Part shown: piece after piece, positions 24,669-38,241 of the stretch
Layout of the letters: every line of letters starts with the position of its first letter
Numbering within the stretch: the first letter of the stretch is position 1
Assembly (NCBI GenBank): GCA_025890175.1
Contig: JANPYM010000021.1
Coordinates: forward strand, 150,227 to 214,226
Source of the DNA: Ciborinia camelliae
Taxonomy: Eukaryota > Ascomycota > Leotiomycetes > Helotiales > Sclerotiniaceae
DNA: 64,000 bases
Reading direction: 5' to 3'
Notes under the pieces: model-generated
The model's input: the letters and a program-made list of their open reading frames with translations, nothing else
Told to the model about the DNA's origin: nothing
Databases searched by the model: none
Program-made: the position numbers and the translations under genes

Positions 24669-25233
24669 ATCGCGGATCTCCCCACTTTAGCTTATTTTGA
24701 GCCAGCTCATGCTTAAGCAGGCAAACGTAAACTCGTACGCGAAACTTATTTCGTGTTTCATTATATAAAAATAAGGTTATTTCCAAATTTTGAAAGTTAT
24801 AATCAAAAATTTGAAATTTTAATTTTCAAAAATAAAATTTCAAATTTTAATTTATTATATTACAAAATTTCAAAATTTCAAATTCAAAATTGATGATATT
24901 GTATAATTTTGAAATTTTATGTTTAAATCAAAAAAATATATAAAATTATATAAAAATAAAATTATTTTTAAATTTTGAAAACTATAATAAAAATTTTGAA
25001 AGTTATAATAGAAATTTCAAACTTTAATCTATTATATCACAAAATTTCAAAATTTCAAATTCAAAATTGATTATACTATATAATTTTGAAATTTAAAATC
25101 TTGAAATTTTGATAATTTTGATAGCAATTTTGGTAGCAATTTGAAGCGCGAAATAGGTTTCGCGTACGAGTTCACGTTCGCCCGCTTAAGTGTGAGCTGG
25201 CTCAAAATAAGCTAAAGTGGGGAGACCCGCGAT
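24669..25233. mobile_element. 565-bp MITE with 85-bp terminal inverted repeats
   Basis: The left end (ATCGCGGATCTCCCCACTTT, 24669 onward, to about 24753) is the reverse complement of the right end (about 25147-25233) with only about 9 mismatches. TA flanks both sides (24667-24668 and 25234-25235), as in Tc1/mariner or pogo insertion. The interior is about 85% A+T, codes for nothing and is itself a tandem pair: about 24761-24921 resembles about 24947-25094, sharing the ACAAAATTTCAAAATTTC block. Strong terminal similarity suggests a recent insertion, while the A+T-only core may reflect RIP-like mutation or the original non-coding filler. Confidence 0.85.
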
Positions 25234-25807
25234 TATATAGATGAATGAATAAATGAATGGATGGATGGATGTATATAGATAGGGTAAGATGAATAGATAA
25301 TCTAGATAATCCATATAGATATTGATTTATAAGCTTTGAATTTGAAGTTTTATAGTTTTGAGAGCTGTAGGTGACTTGAGGGCTGTAAGAAGATATACAT
25401 TTGAATCTGGAAAATACTATCGAGATTGTAGATTGTAGATTGTAGATCATAAATGATAGATATTATAATGTTTCTAGATTAGAAGGTTTCGAGATAGATT
25501 CGGGAGATAGATATTACGAAAGCAAAACGATTGAATTTTAAAATTTTGAATTTTGAAGAGGACGTGACAGATAAAACGTGACGGAAAAACGTAACGTGAC
25601 GTGACGGTTTGTTACGATTCCTTTCTTTCTTTCCCATCCACTCATTTATTCGTTTCTTTCTACAAAAACCTGGTATTGATATTGGTATGAGTCTATACAT
25701 TCATTAAAATAGATAAAATAAAATAACTCAACCTAGGTATTTATCTAATACTATGCCCAAATAAGTGTATCTATAGATGTAGACGCAAATGCAGCTGTAA
25801 ATGCAAA

Positions 25808-25808
<1 letters not shown>

Positions 25809-25852
<44 letters not shown>
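25809..25852. repeat. (GCAGAC)n hexamer
   Basis: Seven copies of GCAGAC flanked by decayed GCAAAT and GTAAAT units, so the array grades outward into variants. Confidence 0.9.
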
Positions 25853-25853
<1 letters not shown>

Positions 25854-26169
25854 AATGCAAATGTAAATGTAATTAGATACTTAGGTACTAATACATCCAT
25901 CCATTCATCCATTCTTCAAACCTAATTTACTTGCTTGCTGCACTTAGTGCTGAATGTATAAATAATATGAATAGATGCCAACATGAATGAATGATATGGT
26001 ATAAATAAATGCCAGTTGGCATAAATGAATGAACGACATAGTAACACAGCACAGAACCACATATCATATCCTAGAATTCGGATCAACGGCCCCGGATTAG
26101 AAATGCCGGATGCCGGGCTGGATGCCGGGTTTTGGGCTGGTTTTTACATATTTACTTGTTTATATATAT

Positions 26170-26234
26170 ACATACATACATACATACATACATACATACA
26201 TACATACATACATACATACATACATACATACATA
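26170..26234. repeat. (CATA)n microsatellite
   Basis: About 16 copies of CATA following an (AT)n run at 26161-26170. A shorter (CATA)n tract recurs at about 45189-45222. Confidence 0.92.
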
Positions 26235-26972
26235 CACACCAGCCAGGGAATATAAATCCACGATTTGAAATAGTTTGGTAAGTAAGGTAGGATAGGGTAG
26301 GGTAGGGTAGGGTAGGGTGGATAGAATAGAGTAGAAGGCGGGTTTGGTGATCTTTTGGTTCGCGCGCGTGTAGAGTGTTGGATGTTGGATGTATATAAAT
26401 AGTTATGAAGAAAAAAGGGAGGAGGGAAGGAGGGAAGAAGGAAGGAAGGAAAGGAAGGAAGAAGGAAGTAGAAGGGAGAAGGGAGAAGAAAGAAAGAAGA
26501 AATAGAGAGATAGATAGATTGGATTGGATTGGATTAGAGTTGGATTGAGTTAAAATATTTTAATTATCGATTTTTTATATGTGAATTCTTTTTATATTGA
26601 ATTTAAAAAGGAAATACTTAAATAATTTATACATCATCTATATGTCACGGTATATTAAATAAATACTTAATTACTAGATAGATATATATATATATATACA
26701 AAACAAAAGGAAATAAGTCATACAACAGTTGAAACGATAAGGCTTGCTTGCTTGCTTGCTTGCTTGCTAATTTCTTTGCATCTTTCTGCAGCAGCACTTC
26801 CTTCCCATAGAAATGTTGAAACAAACGGTTGTGAAGGGGTAAATCTCATCTTATCTATGATTAATTGGTTATGAAAGTAGGAGAGAGGAAGGAGCAGGAT
26901 AAGCGGGCGGTAGAAATTTTGAAATGGTTTCATCTCTTTATGGGTAGTCTTGATGTCATATTTGGATTTGCA

Positions 26973-27036
26973 TCGGTATTGATATTGGTATTGGTATTGG
27001 TATTGGTATTGATATTGATATTGATATTGGTATTGT
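26973..27036. repeat. (TATTGG/TATTGA)n hexamer
   Basis: About ten hexamers of GGTATT or GATATT in blocks. It is non-coding, although the frame across it stays open as a hydrophobic repeat. Confidence 0.85.
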
Positions 27037-30000
27037 GCAAAAAGTATTTATCTATCTTAAGGATATATTCTCTACTCTGTCGATACAAAGATATTCTCGG
27101 AAACGAATATGTAAATAAGAAAGGCCTGGATCCGAGTTCTGCTATACGATATACGATACTGTACTCGGTACTGTACTTGTATACGACATACAGATTACAG
27201 AATATACTTTAGGCTATATAAACCTAGGAACGGACCGAAGATAAGATATTTTTGATCAATCTAAATTTGCACTTTTGAATCTTTGTACTTTGATATTTTC
27301 ATCGCGTAGATTTTATGATGTATTAATTCTTTGCATGGATGCATGCATGCGTGTGGTGTTTGCAAACTTTATCGAAAACCTAAATCTCCATTCCTGAATC
27401 CTGATTATGCCGTGGTGATTCCTGAAGGTGGGTGGAGAGTTTGAATGATGAGATAGATAACTTTATCAGAGATCGATGACTTCATTTGGGCTTCAGGTGG
27501 ATGCAGGAAGTCCTGGTAGCGTTGGTGCATTTCCGGATTACATTACAGCCGGTTTACTGTGCCCTGTGCCTAGCCTAGATACCTACCTAGTTATGAAGTG
27601 TTACTGTACCAGTTATTGGGGGCGGAAATGCTAATGCGCTGGCTCGGAAGTCGGAAATGTATGCTTTATGGTGTATGAATTTGACCCGTACCGGTTTTCA
27701 TATTTCCAAGGCAATATTCGTATTTTTGGTGAATGAGAAAGGGTGATGGATAGGATTATGGGAAAGACGGCAAGAGGAGGGATAGGTATACGACGCTGTA
27801 ATTTCATTAACGGGAGGAGGTTGTTACCTAGGTAGGTATGACATGTCCGATTGTATTGATTGTATCGTTGAGAGGCTAATAGTAAAGAAGCTTTGTCTCC
27901 GTAGTCAAAAATGAATCTAATCGTGATGGCGTGGACTAGACTGGACCGTGCTTCCGACATGATCTTTCAATAGATAATCATATCTATCTTCGATTTTTCA
28001 TCTTCTCCACATATACATCATATCCCGTACTGAAGTCTGAATCTCTTCGTGGAGGGAGTACCAATCGTTCACAAGGCAAGCAGGCAAGTAAGAATTTTCA
28101 CGATTTGCCTTCATGGCGGTCAGTTCTTATATATATAGTATTATAGATAGATATCTTTTCACAATTCTCTTCTTCAAACCTTCTCTCCCATCCATCTACC
28201 CAATAAAAAATCATAACCATCACCTTATTCCCAAGCCTCAATTGTAAACCCTGATGAATATTTCCTTCTCATCAATTCACGGAAATATATTTTGCCTCAT
28301 TACTGTACACTCGTTTCTATTCGCTCGAGCTCCCTCCTCCATGCATCCATCTATCTTCTTTAATACTAGGTCAACCTTCCTCTTTCAACATGTTTTCCAA
28401 ACTCTGATGAAGTCTCCAGGTTGTCACTGGCCACTCCTCATGCATGTCCTGGATACGAAATACGAATATGCAAGCGATACCCCGGCTAGTCTTCTCCTCA
28501 CGTACGCAATACTAGGGATCCAAATAATCCATGCACGAAACCGAAAGAAATCAAGGAAATAAAAATCATCTCTCCCGCAACAGTGTAAAAGTATAGGGAT
28601 TGGATTTGGCATTCTAGAACTGGCCAAATTAATATTTTGGGGATGTGGAAATACTGGGAAGAGAGGGAGGTTGGTTGAGTCTAGATCTAGATTGAGTGAG
28701 TTGTGAAAGAGATTATCTTATCTTACTGAATAAACTGAATCTACAGTATGTGGGAATTTTTGTTTGGTTTTAACCGTGCGAGATGTGTATGGAGGTACGA
28801 AGTAGGAAGACATAGATATAAATTGGAGGGAAAGTACGCATAGACATAATGTCAGATTAGTAATTAGATAGACCATGATTCATCAATAGACGCAAGAGAA
28901 ACCTCAGGGCAAAGAGAGTACAAAAACCCTTATCAAATAAATACTTATACAAATATATACATATAGAATCATCATAAACATCTTTAGTTTCAATCTCTAG
29001 CCCACCTTGAAAGTTTCAAATGACTATCTACCTAACAAAGCCTCTGTTCCAAATTGAACAAAGCTCCTCGACTGCGCCACAGGCGAGACAGGCAGGACAG
29101 GGGGCACTCGCTTCGCTCATGCATAAGGGTAGGAAAAAAATGCCAATCAATAAAGTTAATCTCCGTGATGAAGGGAGTGATGTCATATCATCTTATCTCC
29201 AATGGAGTTTCGCGATATATCCATATCGTACGATATGGGATAATAAGGAAAATAAGATAAAATGAAATGAAAAAGACTTTACCGTTGGAACTGTATACCT
29301 AGGTACCTATCTACTACCTAGGTAGGTAGTAATGAAAATTTCCATCAACGACAGCAACATGATTCGAAAGTACACATGCCGCACGCACAGTTATATAATC
29401 GATGCATGCATGCATGCAGTGTCCAATTCTAGAACGAAATATAAATAAAGTTTTTTCTGGACCGCGTCGATCAAACGGGCTTGGTTGATCTGTGTACCTA
29501 CACAGATATCTATCTATTCATGTAGTACCCGAGTAATCACTTACCAAAGTATCATGTTGTACGGAGGATTGGGAAATTTTAATCGGTTTGATGGTGGTAG
29601 GGTATCTATCTGATGAGAGGGCTGCAAATCATTTACCAAAAATTATAGAATGCAAAACTTGGACCCTGAAATCGGAGATAGATTGGAGGGAATGGGAATG
29701 CTGCGTATAGGGTTAGTATAGATATTTTTCAATATATGTACATCTATGTATTGATCATCAATAAATTCCTAGGCTTATCTATCTTCTTTCCGAAATTCGG
29801 TGCACATTTATTATCTGCCTGATGTGTATGTATAGTCAGCAGTCGGTGGTATATTCCCAGATGCTAGCTAGGATAAGTATGTGATTATCGCAGACCATCG
29901 ACATCGCATTTTACTCCTCCTTCCCCGGGTTCTCCATCCTCCTCTTCTCCATAAAACACGACAGATGCAAGTCTAGATCTAGAAAACTCTGGAGTCTGGA

Positions 30001-32083
30001 GTCTGGAGTCTGGAGAGCCGAGAATGGAGAATGGGGAATGGAGAGCCCCGAATCCTCCATTTTGGACTCGGGGTACATACAGAAAATCATGCTACGGTTC
30101 CTAGGTATTCACAACCTAAGCTCCCGCTAGAAAATATAAAATTGCGGCTATGGGTACGCTAGAACGTACTCCGTAAGTAATCCTCGGATGCGGTAGTAAG
30201 CGTGGCTCCCTTAAATTTCCAACAGACCCCTCCGGGTTCTCAAGATTTTGTTGGTTGGGGAGAGCTAAGCCTACTTGGTACCCGAGGAATCGGCGAGGAT
30301 CACGGACTATAAGATGGGTACGAGGTAGTTAATTGGAAATTAGATATTCTTTTCTGCTTTTGGTTTGGTTTGGTTTGGTTTGACGGGGGTTTTGATTTTC
30401 GGGTCATATTAGAATGCATGTCGGAATTTGTATATCAATTTCTTTAGTGTATGTACTAGATAGTTCTGCTATAAGAATGTGAATAGCTATACCTAAACAC
30501 GCTATGCTTTAGCTTTACGTATAGTTTTGAACCACGCTAAGCTAAGCTAAACCCCTCTTCTATCCGAGTACCGCCAGTTGTATAAGTGTATGGATTAGAT
30601 AGATATGTGGCGTAGGATACCTATACCGTTTCCTTTTCTTCTCGATGGTGTTTTATCTCTGCAGCATTTTTATTTATTTACATTTGAGTTTGAATGCTCC
30701 AATTATATCATATGTGGGGGTTACGTTACATCAAACTGTTGATCTACATGTTAATTAAGCCCAGACGCTACATTCACATTCACGTACATTTCCAGTCTCA
30801 TGGCAAGCGCTTGGGTTGGCATTGAAGGGTATTTGTGTATTCGTTTTGAAACTAGTTAGTGTTCTTTGGATGCTAGTGCGAAATTGACGACTGGGGAATG
30901 GGAGATGATATGGGGCTTTAGGGTTTGGTAAAAGGGGTGCTCTAGGTTGCTAGTTCTTTTTACCCCCTGGATTTGGGGTTCAGTCGCTAGGATGGATAAC
31001 CTCCATTTTGCACCCCAGGATTCGTAATAAGGGAGATGACTATTTTTATTTGGGGTTGAGGTTGGGGTTGTGGGGGAACGGTTGGTGTTTTGTAAGTTTG
31101 CTTTCCTGTAGTTGTGGGAAAGTTTGGGATTTCCAGGGGATCATGATGGTTAAGCTTGATGAAGGGGTAAGGATCTTTTGGCATAGGCCATAATTCTGGG
31201 ATGAAAATGGGCATAATAAGGTGGTCGTCTATACAATCATAGAAGGGCATGGCTTGGAACTATATTGAAGGCTTCTTTATTTATAAATTGTCTGCATAAT
31301 CACCATCTTCTTCTTTTCTCATCTTCATATACTCTCCTCAAATCTATATATCACGCAATCCGCTAGTATTTATTTCTCAAGATCTACGAAGTATTATTTT
31401 ACAATATTATTACCTCTTTACGTCATTTCCATACCCATATAACCCATAACCTACTAGTATCTCCCCGAAATCAAAATAAAAACACTACATTTCCATATGT
31501 GTTCGTCCGAAATTAGGGACCATAAATGAGAATACATGATGTATAGGCGCCATTCGTGAGATACATATAACATCACGTCTACGCCTTCAATTAAGCACTT
31601 AAATGGAGTGCGCTATACGTTTCTTATATAGAGGATTTGATTGCCCATTCGTTAGGTAGTTGACTAGAGATAGGTTAAGGAGGATTAGATTTAGTTTAGT
31701 AGATGAGATAAGAGGGATGATTGTTAAAAGGATTGAAGAGGGGGGTCTACAGCGGAGGGGAGAAAACGGTGAAAAGTCGTACGATGACGGGACAGGGCAT
31801 ATTCGGAACGGATTATAATACTAGAAAGCGGACGAAAACCTACGCAAGATCCAAACAGCATGTAACAAGATCTACAAGCAAACCGTGACTCTAGTAGACC
31901 CTTGGGGTATCATAGGTGATGGACAATTACGACAAATATAGATAGATTACCGCCAAATAAGTTATAACTCACCTGTATGAATGCTCAAGTTAAGTTATCT
32001 GGTAGAACATAACAAAATGTGAAACACTCTGCCTGGGTTGGGTTCATATTATACTCCTATTAATCTACCTCGCATACAATTCC

Positions 32084-32131
32084 ATGCCATGCCATGTTAT
32101 GTTATGCCATGCTATGTTATGCCATGCTATG
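32084..32131. repeat. ATGCC/ATGTT pentamer minisatellite
   Basis: Pentamers ATGCC, ATGTT and ATGCT alternate, with a higher-order 15-bp period of ATGCCATGCTATGTT. Confidence 0.85.
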
Positions 32132-35100
32132 TGCAAAATCACAGTAATCCAATACGTAAGGACAATAATATCATGGTACAGGATTTACAGCGGAATATGC
32201 AATCGCTGCGAAGCCGGTCACAGGAAGGTTGCATTCGTGTCGGGATATTTTTTAAATGGTTGCCGTCTGGTCGGTCACGGCGGCGGAGGGGCCATTCAGC
32301 GCCTACTCTTCTTGGCTTTTTGGTGAGGGATCCTCTAAATGAGTCAGCTCAGATCAGCTTCATGAGATGAAATCCGATCAAATCAAATCAAATAAAAAAA
32401 ATTAAATTAAATTAATGGAGTTAGTGGGTGTGTTGTCGTGCAATCTAGTGCTGAAAGGTAGGCGAATATCGAAGTGATTAGTTTGAGATTGATTCTAGGG
32501 TTTTGTCAATTTTTGTCGGTAGCTACCTAGCTACCTAGATAAGATTGTCCTACCGACTTTTGACTGGTCAATTCGAGAATCTCATCTCTATCCTCCGAGT
32601 TTTGATTTCATTCGGTACCGAGGAAGTGACGAGTGGGATGTTTTGCATCTGCATAGTTTGAAGCGATCGTCAAGACGTATTGAGAAAATGCTACAGGAGA
32701 ATAGGTATTTTTTGGGTGCATTCTATTGACATGATCGCAGTGCATACATGCGTCAAGTAGCTGCAAGTCATCAATCCGTCCATGTTTGAGGGTATTTTGG
32801 TTTGTGTTGGTGTGCCAATGGAAATCTATCTTCACGTTCACCAGAAAGTTCTGGTATACATAGGTACGTAAGACACGAATCCGTAAAACCCCATTTAAAC
32901 TTTTTTCCTCAATGCCATATTTCAATGTGGTGCAACATCGCATCTGCAAACATCGTCCCACGCACTAAACAAGCTATATGAAATCCACGCCCGCATACAC
33001 TAATGCCAAGATGTAAGCGGTGCGACATGAATAGCGTGACAAACCTGCACCATGCCCTCGCCCATCACACCGTGACAAATACACAAGGAATGACATGCTA
33101 TAGATATATGTACGATATCGGAGGTTCGTCTTGCAATGTTTTTAGGCACACACACATACATCGTATCGTATCGTGAAACGGACAAACCGAAGCTAGGATG
33201 CTCAACTGCGCTCTCTCCCATTTCATACCTTGGTATCGGATTCGGATTCCGTCTTCGCCGTGGCGTTGCTCGAATGATGATGTGATATATCAGATCACTT
33301 TCCAGAGTCTTGCATTATGTTCGATGCGAACTATTGAGAGGCAATCTTTGCTTGATAGGTTTACATTGCGCAGATGTGGAAAGCTATTGTTAGGAAGTGA
33401 ACGGATGAAGTTATGATTTGCGATCCATAGGTACATGATAATATGAAATATTCGGGATCCCATCGGATTGTGATGGCGAGTGTATTTTTCAAGGGGATCT
33501 AGACGGGCAAATCCACGAAATGCTGGGTAGCATTCTCGTCCCGTCCCATATTATCGGTAAACTTAGGGGTTCACCCGGTTGAGCTTGACAGATTGATTGG
33601 TTGATGAATCCCTTCATTTTCTCTATCTCAACATTCATCTCAATGTTTCCGAACACGGGTATGGATTCCAGGAGAATATCCCGGATCGCCAAAATGGTAA
33701 TACGAAGGATGTTCCAATCCCACGCTCTTCACATGCACGCCATTGGTCCGTCGAACATTCCGAAGATTGTCCGAATATCTCACCCATTTGATTACGAAGG
33801 GGTTATGTAACCCCATTATCGAAGGCTTTTCGTATCCATTTTGTTGGGTTAGGGGGCTTGAAGGCGTTTTGTTGCCCCTCTTCACCTGAAAAAAAGTGGT
33901 GTGCATGGAAGAATTGATGGTGTGATGAATCAGGAGAATTTCTTGAAGGCTTTTGAAGGCGTCTGGGAGTGGCATTGAGAAGGCGTTATTGTCACATGCT
34001 CAAGTTTTCCTCCTCTCTCTGGGATGGAGATGAGATGTGAGATATGACTGGTCAGTTTCCACCGCGTCGTACAATAACGGTGCGCATATGCTTATTGGAC
34101 AGGAATTTATATCTTCAAGCCTTTGTTTCACTTCTAAGTGTTATAGTGGGATAAAAGTGTTAAGAGAATGCGGGGTAAATTTCAAGTGATTGCAAGTGCA
34201 GCTGTCAGATGCAAATTCATGCCTCGTAAAGGGTTGTAGTCGAGATGATGTTTGATTTGGGAGTTTATCATCTTGACTAGTAGATACTTGATAATATAGC
34301 GCAAGTCGATCAGCCATGAGACTTTTTGGTTGCCTTAACGAACAATACCTAGGTATCTTCAGTACTATCAAAGATGCGGGGTGAACAGTACTCGGGTTAC
34401 ACAGGGCTAATCAGTCTTTGGAAAAGGACCAAGGGATGAAAATACATGATCAACGGTACATAAAAGATGGAAGTAGGTAAGTAGGGACCTATTTACCCCG
34501 TAGATCATCCTAGTTCCAACTCCAGATCTACAGTGGAGATATCACGATCTCGGGGAGTAATATGCATTTTAGTATGAATCTGGGGTCCAAAATCTCGACC
34601 GAAAGTACCGGTACAGGCCTTTTTTGTATTTCAGCTGAATACCGCTCCTAAGAGCAGGGAGAAGTCATTCCAGTACCTTTCAGGCGAGAATATCATAGAT
34701 GAGAGACCTGGTTATAGTAAGACGAAGGTCACGTCTTGGTATACCCCGAATATACCCAAGTGCCGTGATCTTCTCCAAGTCACGATACCAAGCCCTTCGA
34801 ACTCTCGCCATGCCGTTTCACCTGTTTGACATGGCTAGACCCATCTAGGGACTCGACTTCACATCCAGGCCTCGTCTCGAGAGACCGGGGTTGTTGATAC
34901 ATTGCTAGATATGTCGCATGTGATTGGATCTACATATCACGAATCATGATTGGATATAATTGGTATTCAATGGCATACCGTGACAGATGAAGTGACATGA
35001 TGAGTGAGACCTTTGAAATCATGAAAGACGATGATTTGCACGGCGAGAACTTTCTAGAAAGGCAAATACGAAGGATTTGCCATCCACTACTGCGGCCACT

Positions 35101-37708
35101 TGGAATTGTAGGGATTGAAGGGTAAATCCATGGGAAATTCTCCGATGCTTTTAATGAGAATAGGCATTAATACTTGAATTTCTTATCGATTTTCTGAATG
35201 CGGGGTAGTTGGTTTGGACCCGAGTGTTCCTATCAACACTATTTGCCAAATCAAGTAGCATTTTGGTCCCTTGATTAATTTGAAGTCTCAAAATTAATTA
35301 CTTGGGGCATTTGAGATACCTCATTGTACTACCAGATAAGGAGGTAAGGTCATACTAAAACTCTTTTAGCTGTTGTCGATACGATGTTTGAATAATATAT
35401 TTTATTTCTTCTCACTCGGGATGAATAGCTGATATATCATCTTCTCTCTTTTAACTGAAAGACCTCTCACTTGATAACTGACATCTATTCCCATCTGGGA
35501 AATAGAAAGTTGACATGTGATAATCTGGGGAAATGATTTCTCTCACTCAACATCTTGAATCCCCGTTAACTAATTGTATTTTCAATCCGTTCCCCCAACT
35601 CTCCCCAAACTCCCATCACATTAATATTGAAGATGGAGGAAATGATCTTGTGACCACGGACTATTACTAGTACGAAACTCATGTACAATACAGAGAGCTT
35701 GTAGAACACGTGCAACCACATCTTCACCCTTCAACCAGGCTATAATATTCCGAACCCATGTTGTCCTCTACCTCAATTTTCGCGCTGATCTATATCCCCA
35801 TCCCATCCCATCCCATCCCATCCAATGTGAAGCGATCCCCCAATCCTGCAAACGATCTTCAAAACGGAAGGTTCAACGTCCTAGATGCAGTGGAACATTC
35901 TTATCGCTCGCGACGAATCCCAACCACGAGGTGGAAAAATGCAGGAGACAAATATCCATGGCATTGAGGCCGTGTCCACCGTGGGAGTACCACGTTGAAA
36001 TTCCATACTTGATGATCCTGTATTACTACCTACGTATACATGATATGTGGAGGATTGGGAGGAAAGGATAAGTCGCACCACTGCGCTGTCAAAATGTCGT
36101 GCCGTGGATCTTTTATTCGCTGAAGTCTATCGTGTATTCATGTATATCAATCAACATGGTGAAACATTTCTTATCTATGTTGAAGAAACGGCGGGTACCG
36201 ATCTTCGACACCAGAGAAGTGTGTGGATTCTAGTACATGCGACCTGCGAAACGTTTGAGGAAAAGTGCATGGAAGCAAGCACAGGACTGATGAGGCTGGG
36301 CAGAAGATCTCGGGTGTGTTCATCGCTTGCTTTGAGTAAAATCCCGATCGTTGATTCACGCAGGAATAGAGATTTCAAGAGGAAGACTCACTTTCTACTG
36401 TACCTGCAGCTCACATGTTACTCAGATTGTCTTCACGAATATATCCCCGTGGGACTATTCGTCTACATCACTATCAAAATTGCGGTGTAGCGCACCAGAA
36501 ATTGCGGCTTGTGTCTTTACCTCTAGTGAGGGACAGTGAGTTCAAAACATATTCGAAGAGTTTCGGCGAGTGGGCAATATACAGAGAGTGATTTCAGCCT
36601 CTTTGAAAAGACCATCTTCATTACAAGAAATGTGGCATAAGAGCTTCACCTCCACTGAAAGAGCCTCTCCTTGATGAAATCTAGAGTCATGTACTACATC
36701 GTTGACCAGATGGTCATCACAGATCATCCTCCAAAGACTAAACATGATATTCGAGGTATTTGCCGTTGAAAATATACACACGAAAAATTGGAAATCAATT
36801 AAATCAATTCAATCAATTCAATCAATTCAATCAATTAAATCATACTAATACTAAATACGCCCATATTGGCATATTCACTTATATTCACATCATCGACCTC
36901 GGGATCTTTGAGAAATCAGCGCCGGATTTGGGATTCCAAACTAGCCCTTACTATGTTATGTGTATATATGTGTTTGCACGTTTCGGCTTGGCTTTTTTCC
37001 ATGGTCTAGTATTGTATGACGGGAATGTTATAATTAAAGCAGGTTTGCGGTGCGTGGTTTGGTTTGGAATCTTGACAAGATTTGGGATTGTTGGTTTGGT
37101 TTGGTTTGGTGCTGCGACGGTTATAGAAGCTAAGAAGGTAAGAAGGTCTGTCCTGTCCGTTAATGAAAGGAAGGTTCTTGGAAAGTGTCGGGAAGTGTCG
37201 GGAAGTGTCGGGAAGTAGATGTGAATATAAATATGAATATAAACATTCCCCTTAATTTTCCCTAATTTTCCCTAATTTTCCCTTTCTCGTACAATAACCA
37301 TATTGTTACATATATATATATATATATAAATATAAATAAATAAAATCCCAAAATCCCACCCATATAATTTCCGTCTCGAATCCCAAATCCCAAATCCCCA
37401 ATCCCAAATCCCCAACCCCCAACTCCAAATCTCAAACCTAAAATCCAAATATAGAAATATGAATGATGGGGGTTGAGATTTGATATTTGTTTGATATTTG
37501 GATTCTGGAGAGATGATTATTAAAAGTTTATATATATGAGAAATCTTAGTGGTATATTTTAGTGGTATATTTTAATGATATATTTTAATGATATATCATC
37601 TCATTAATATCTATTTATCTTCCCATCTCGATCTTTCCAATCCAACCCAAACACCCAACTCCCAACCACCATTTCAACATCTAACATCATCTAACACCCA
37701 ACATCCAT

Positions 37709-38169
37709 CTAACTCCCAACCCCAACTCCAACCCGTAGCCCCACCCGCCTTTGCCTTTGTGTTTCCTGTCCAGGTCCGGTGCCAATGCCGGTGCCGGGGC
37801 CGGAATCCTTTCCCAAACCAGCTATATTGAAACTATTTACACTATTTGAATGTAAATGTGAATGTAAATGTTCCGGGCCTGGGTTTGGGGTTGTTGAATG
37901 AGTGTTTATACTTATACTTCCACTTCCACTTCCACTCCCACTTCCATTCCCTCGACTCCCACTCCCCCTCCCGCGCCCTGTACCCATACGCATACGCATA
38001 CGCACATCAGAATCCCTCTTCTTCAATCCATGACCATCCCCCCGACCCATCTCAAGACCCAAGCCCAAAACTTCCCTTTCCCCTTCCCCTTCCCCAGCAT
38101 CAGCATCAGCATCAGCATCAATATCAAGAAAAAAACCATCTCCCATCGGACTCCCATCCATACTGTACA
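37709..38169 (-). other. possible unannotated last exon of the HeLo/protease gene
   Basis: An open minus frame follows a potential acceptor (AATACAG at 38170-38176). It encodes acidic and Gly/Arg-rich low-complexity protein ending at a stop at 37709. A canonical donor (GTAAGT, starting at 38239) lies two bases beyond the upstream gene's stop. The frames would agree only if the 7-C run at 38248-38254 had 6 C. The strand is pyrimidine-poor here, so a chance open frame is a real alternative. Confidence 0.2.
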
Positions 38170-38241
38170 CTGTATTTGCATTTCTCTCATTCCCCCCCAT
38201 TTCCCCCATTCCTCCCATTTCCCCCTCCCATTAACTTACCA

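Larger units (their letters stand above)
25234..38241. other. 13-kb gene-poor region
   Basis: I recognise no gene. Open frames are short or follow simple repeats, and several lack an ATG. Contents include small satellites, many ACCTAGGT-like words and AT-rich DNA. The far right (37.6-38.2 kb) is strand-asymmetric pyrimidine-rich DNA that is open in several frames; part of it could be a missed last exon of the 38242-42248 gene. Confidence 0.5.

Noticed and set aside
30987..31250. 87-codon minus frame with a TATAAAT about 25-30 bp upstream of the ATG
   Set aside because: Pro/His-rich and protein-like in parts, but there is no known family and it is too short to trust without RNA evidence.
36047..36490. 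147-codon plus frame
   Set aside because: It begins at GTG, not ATG, and matches nothing known.
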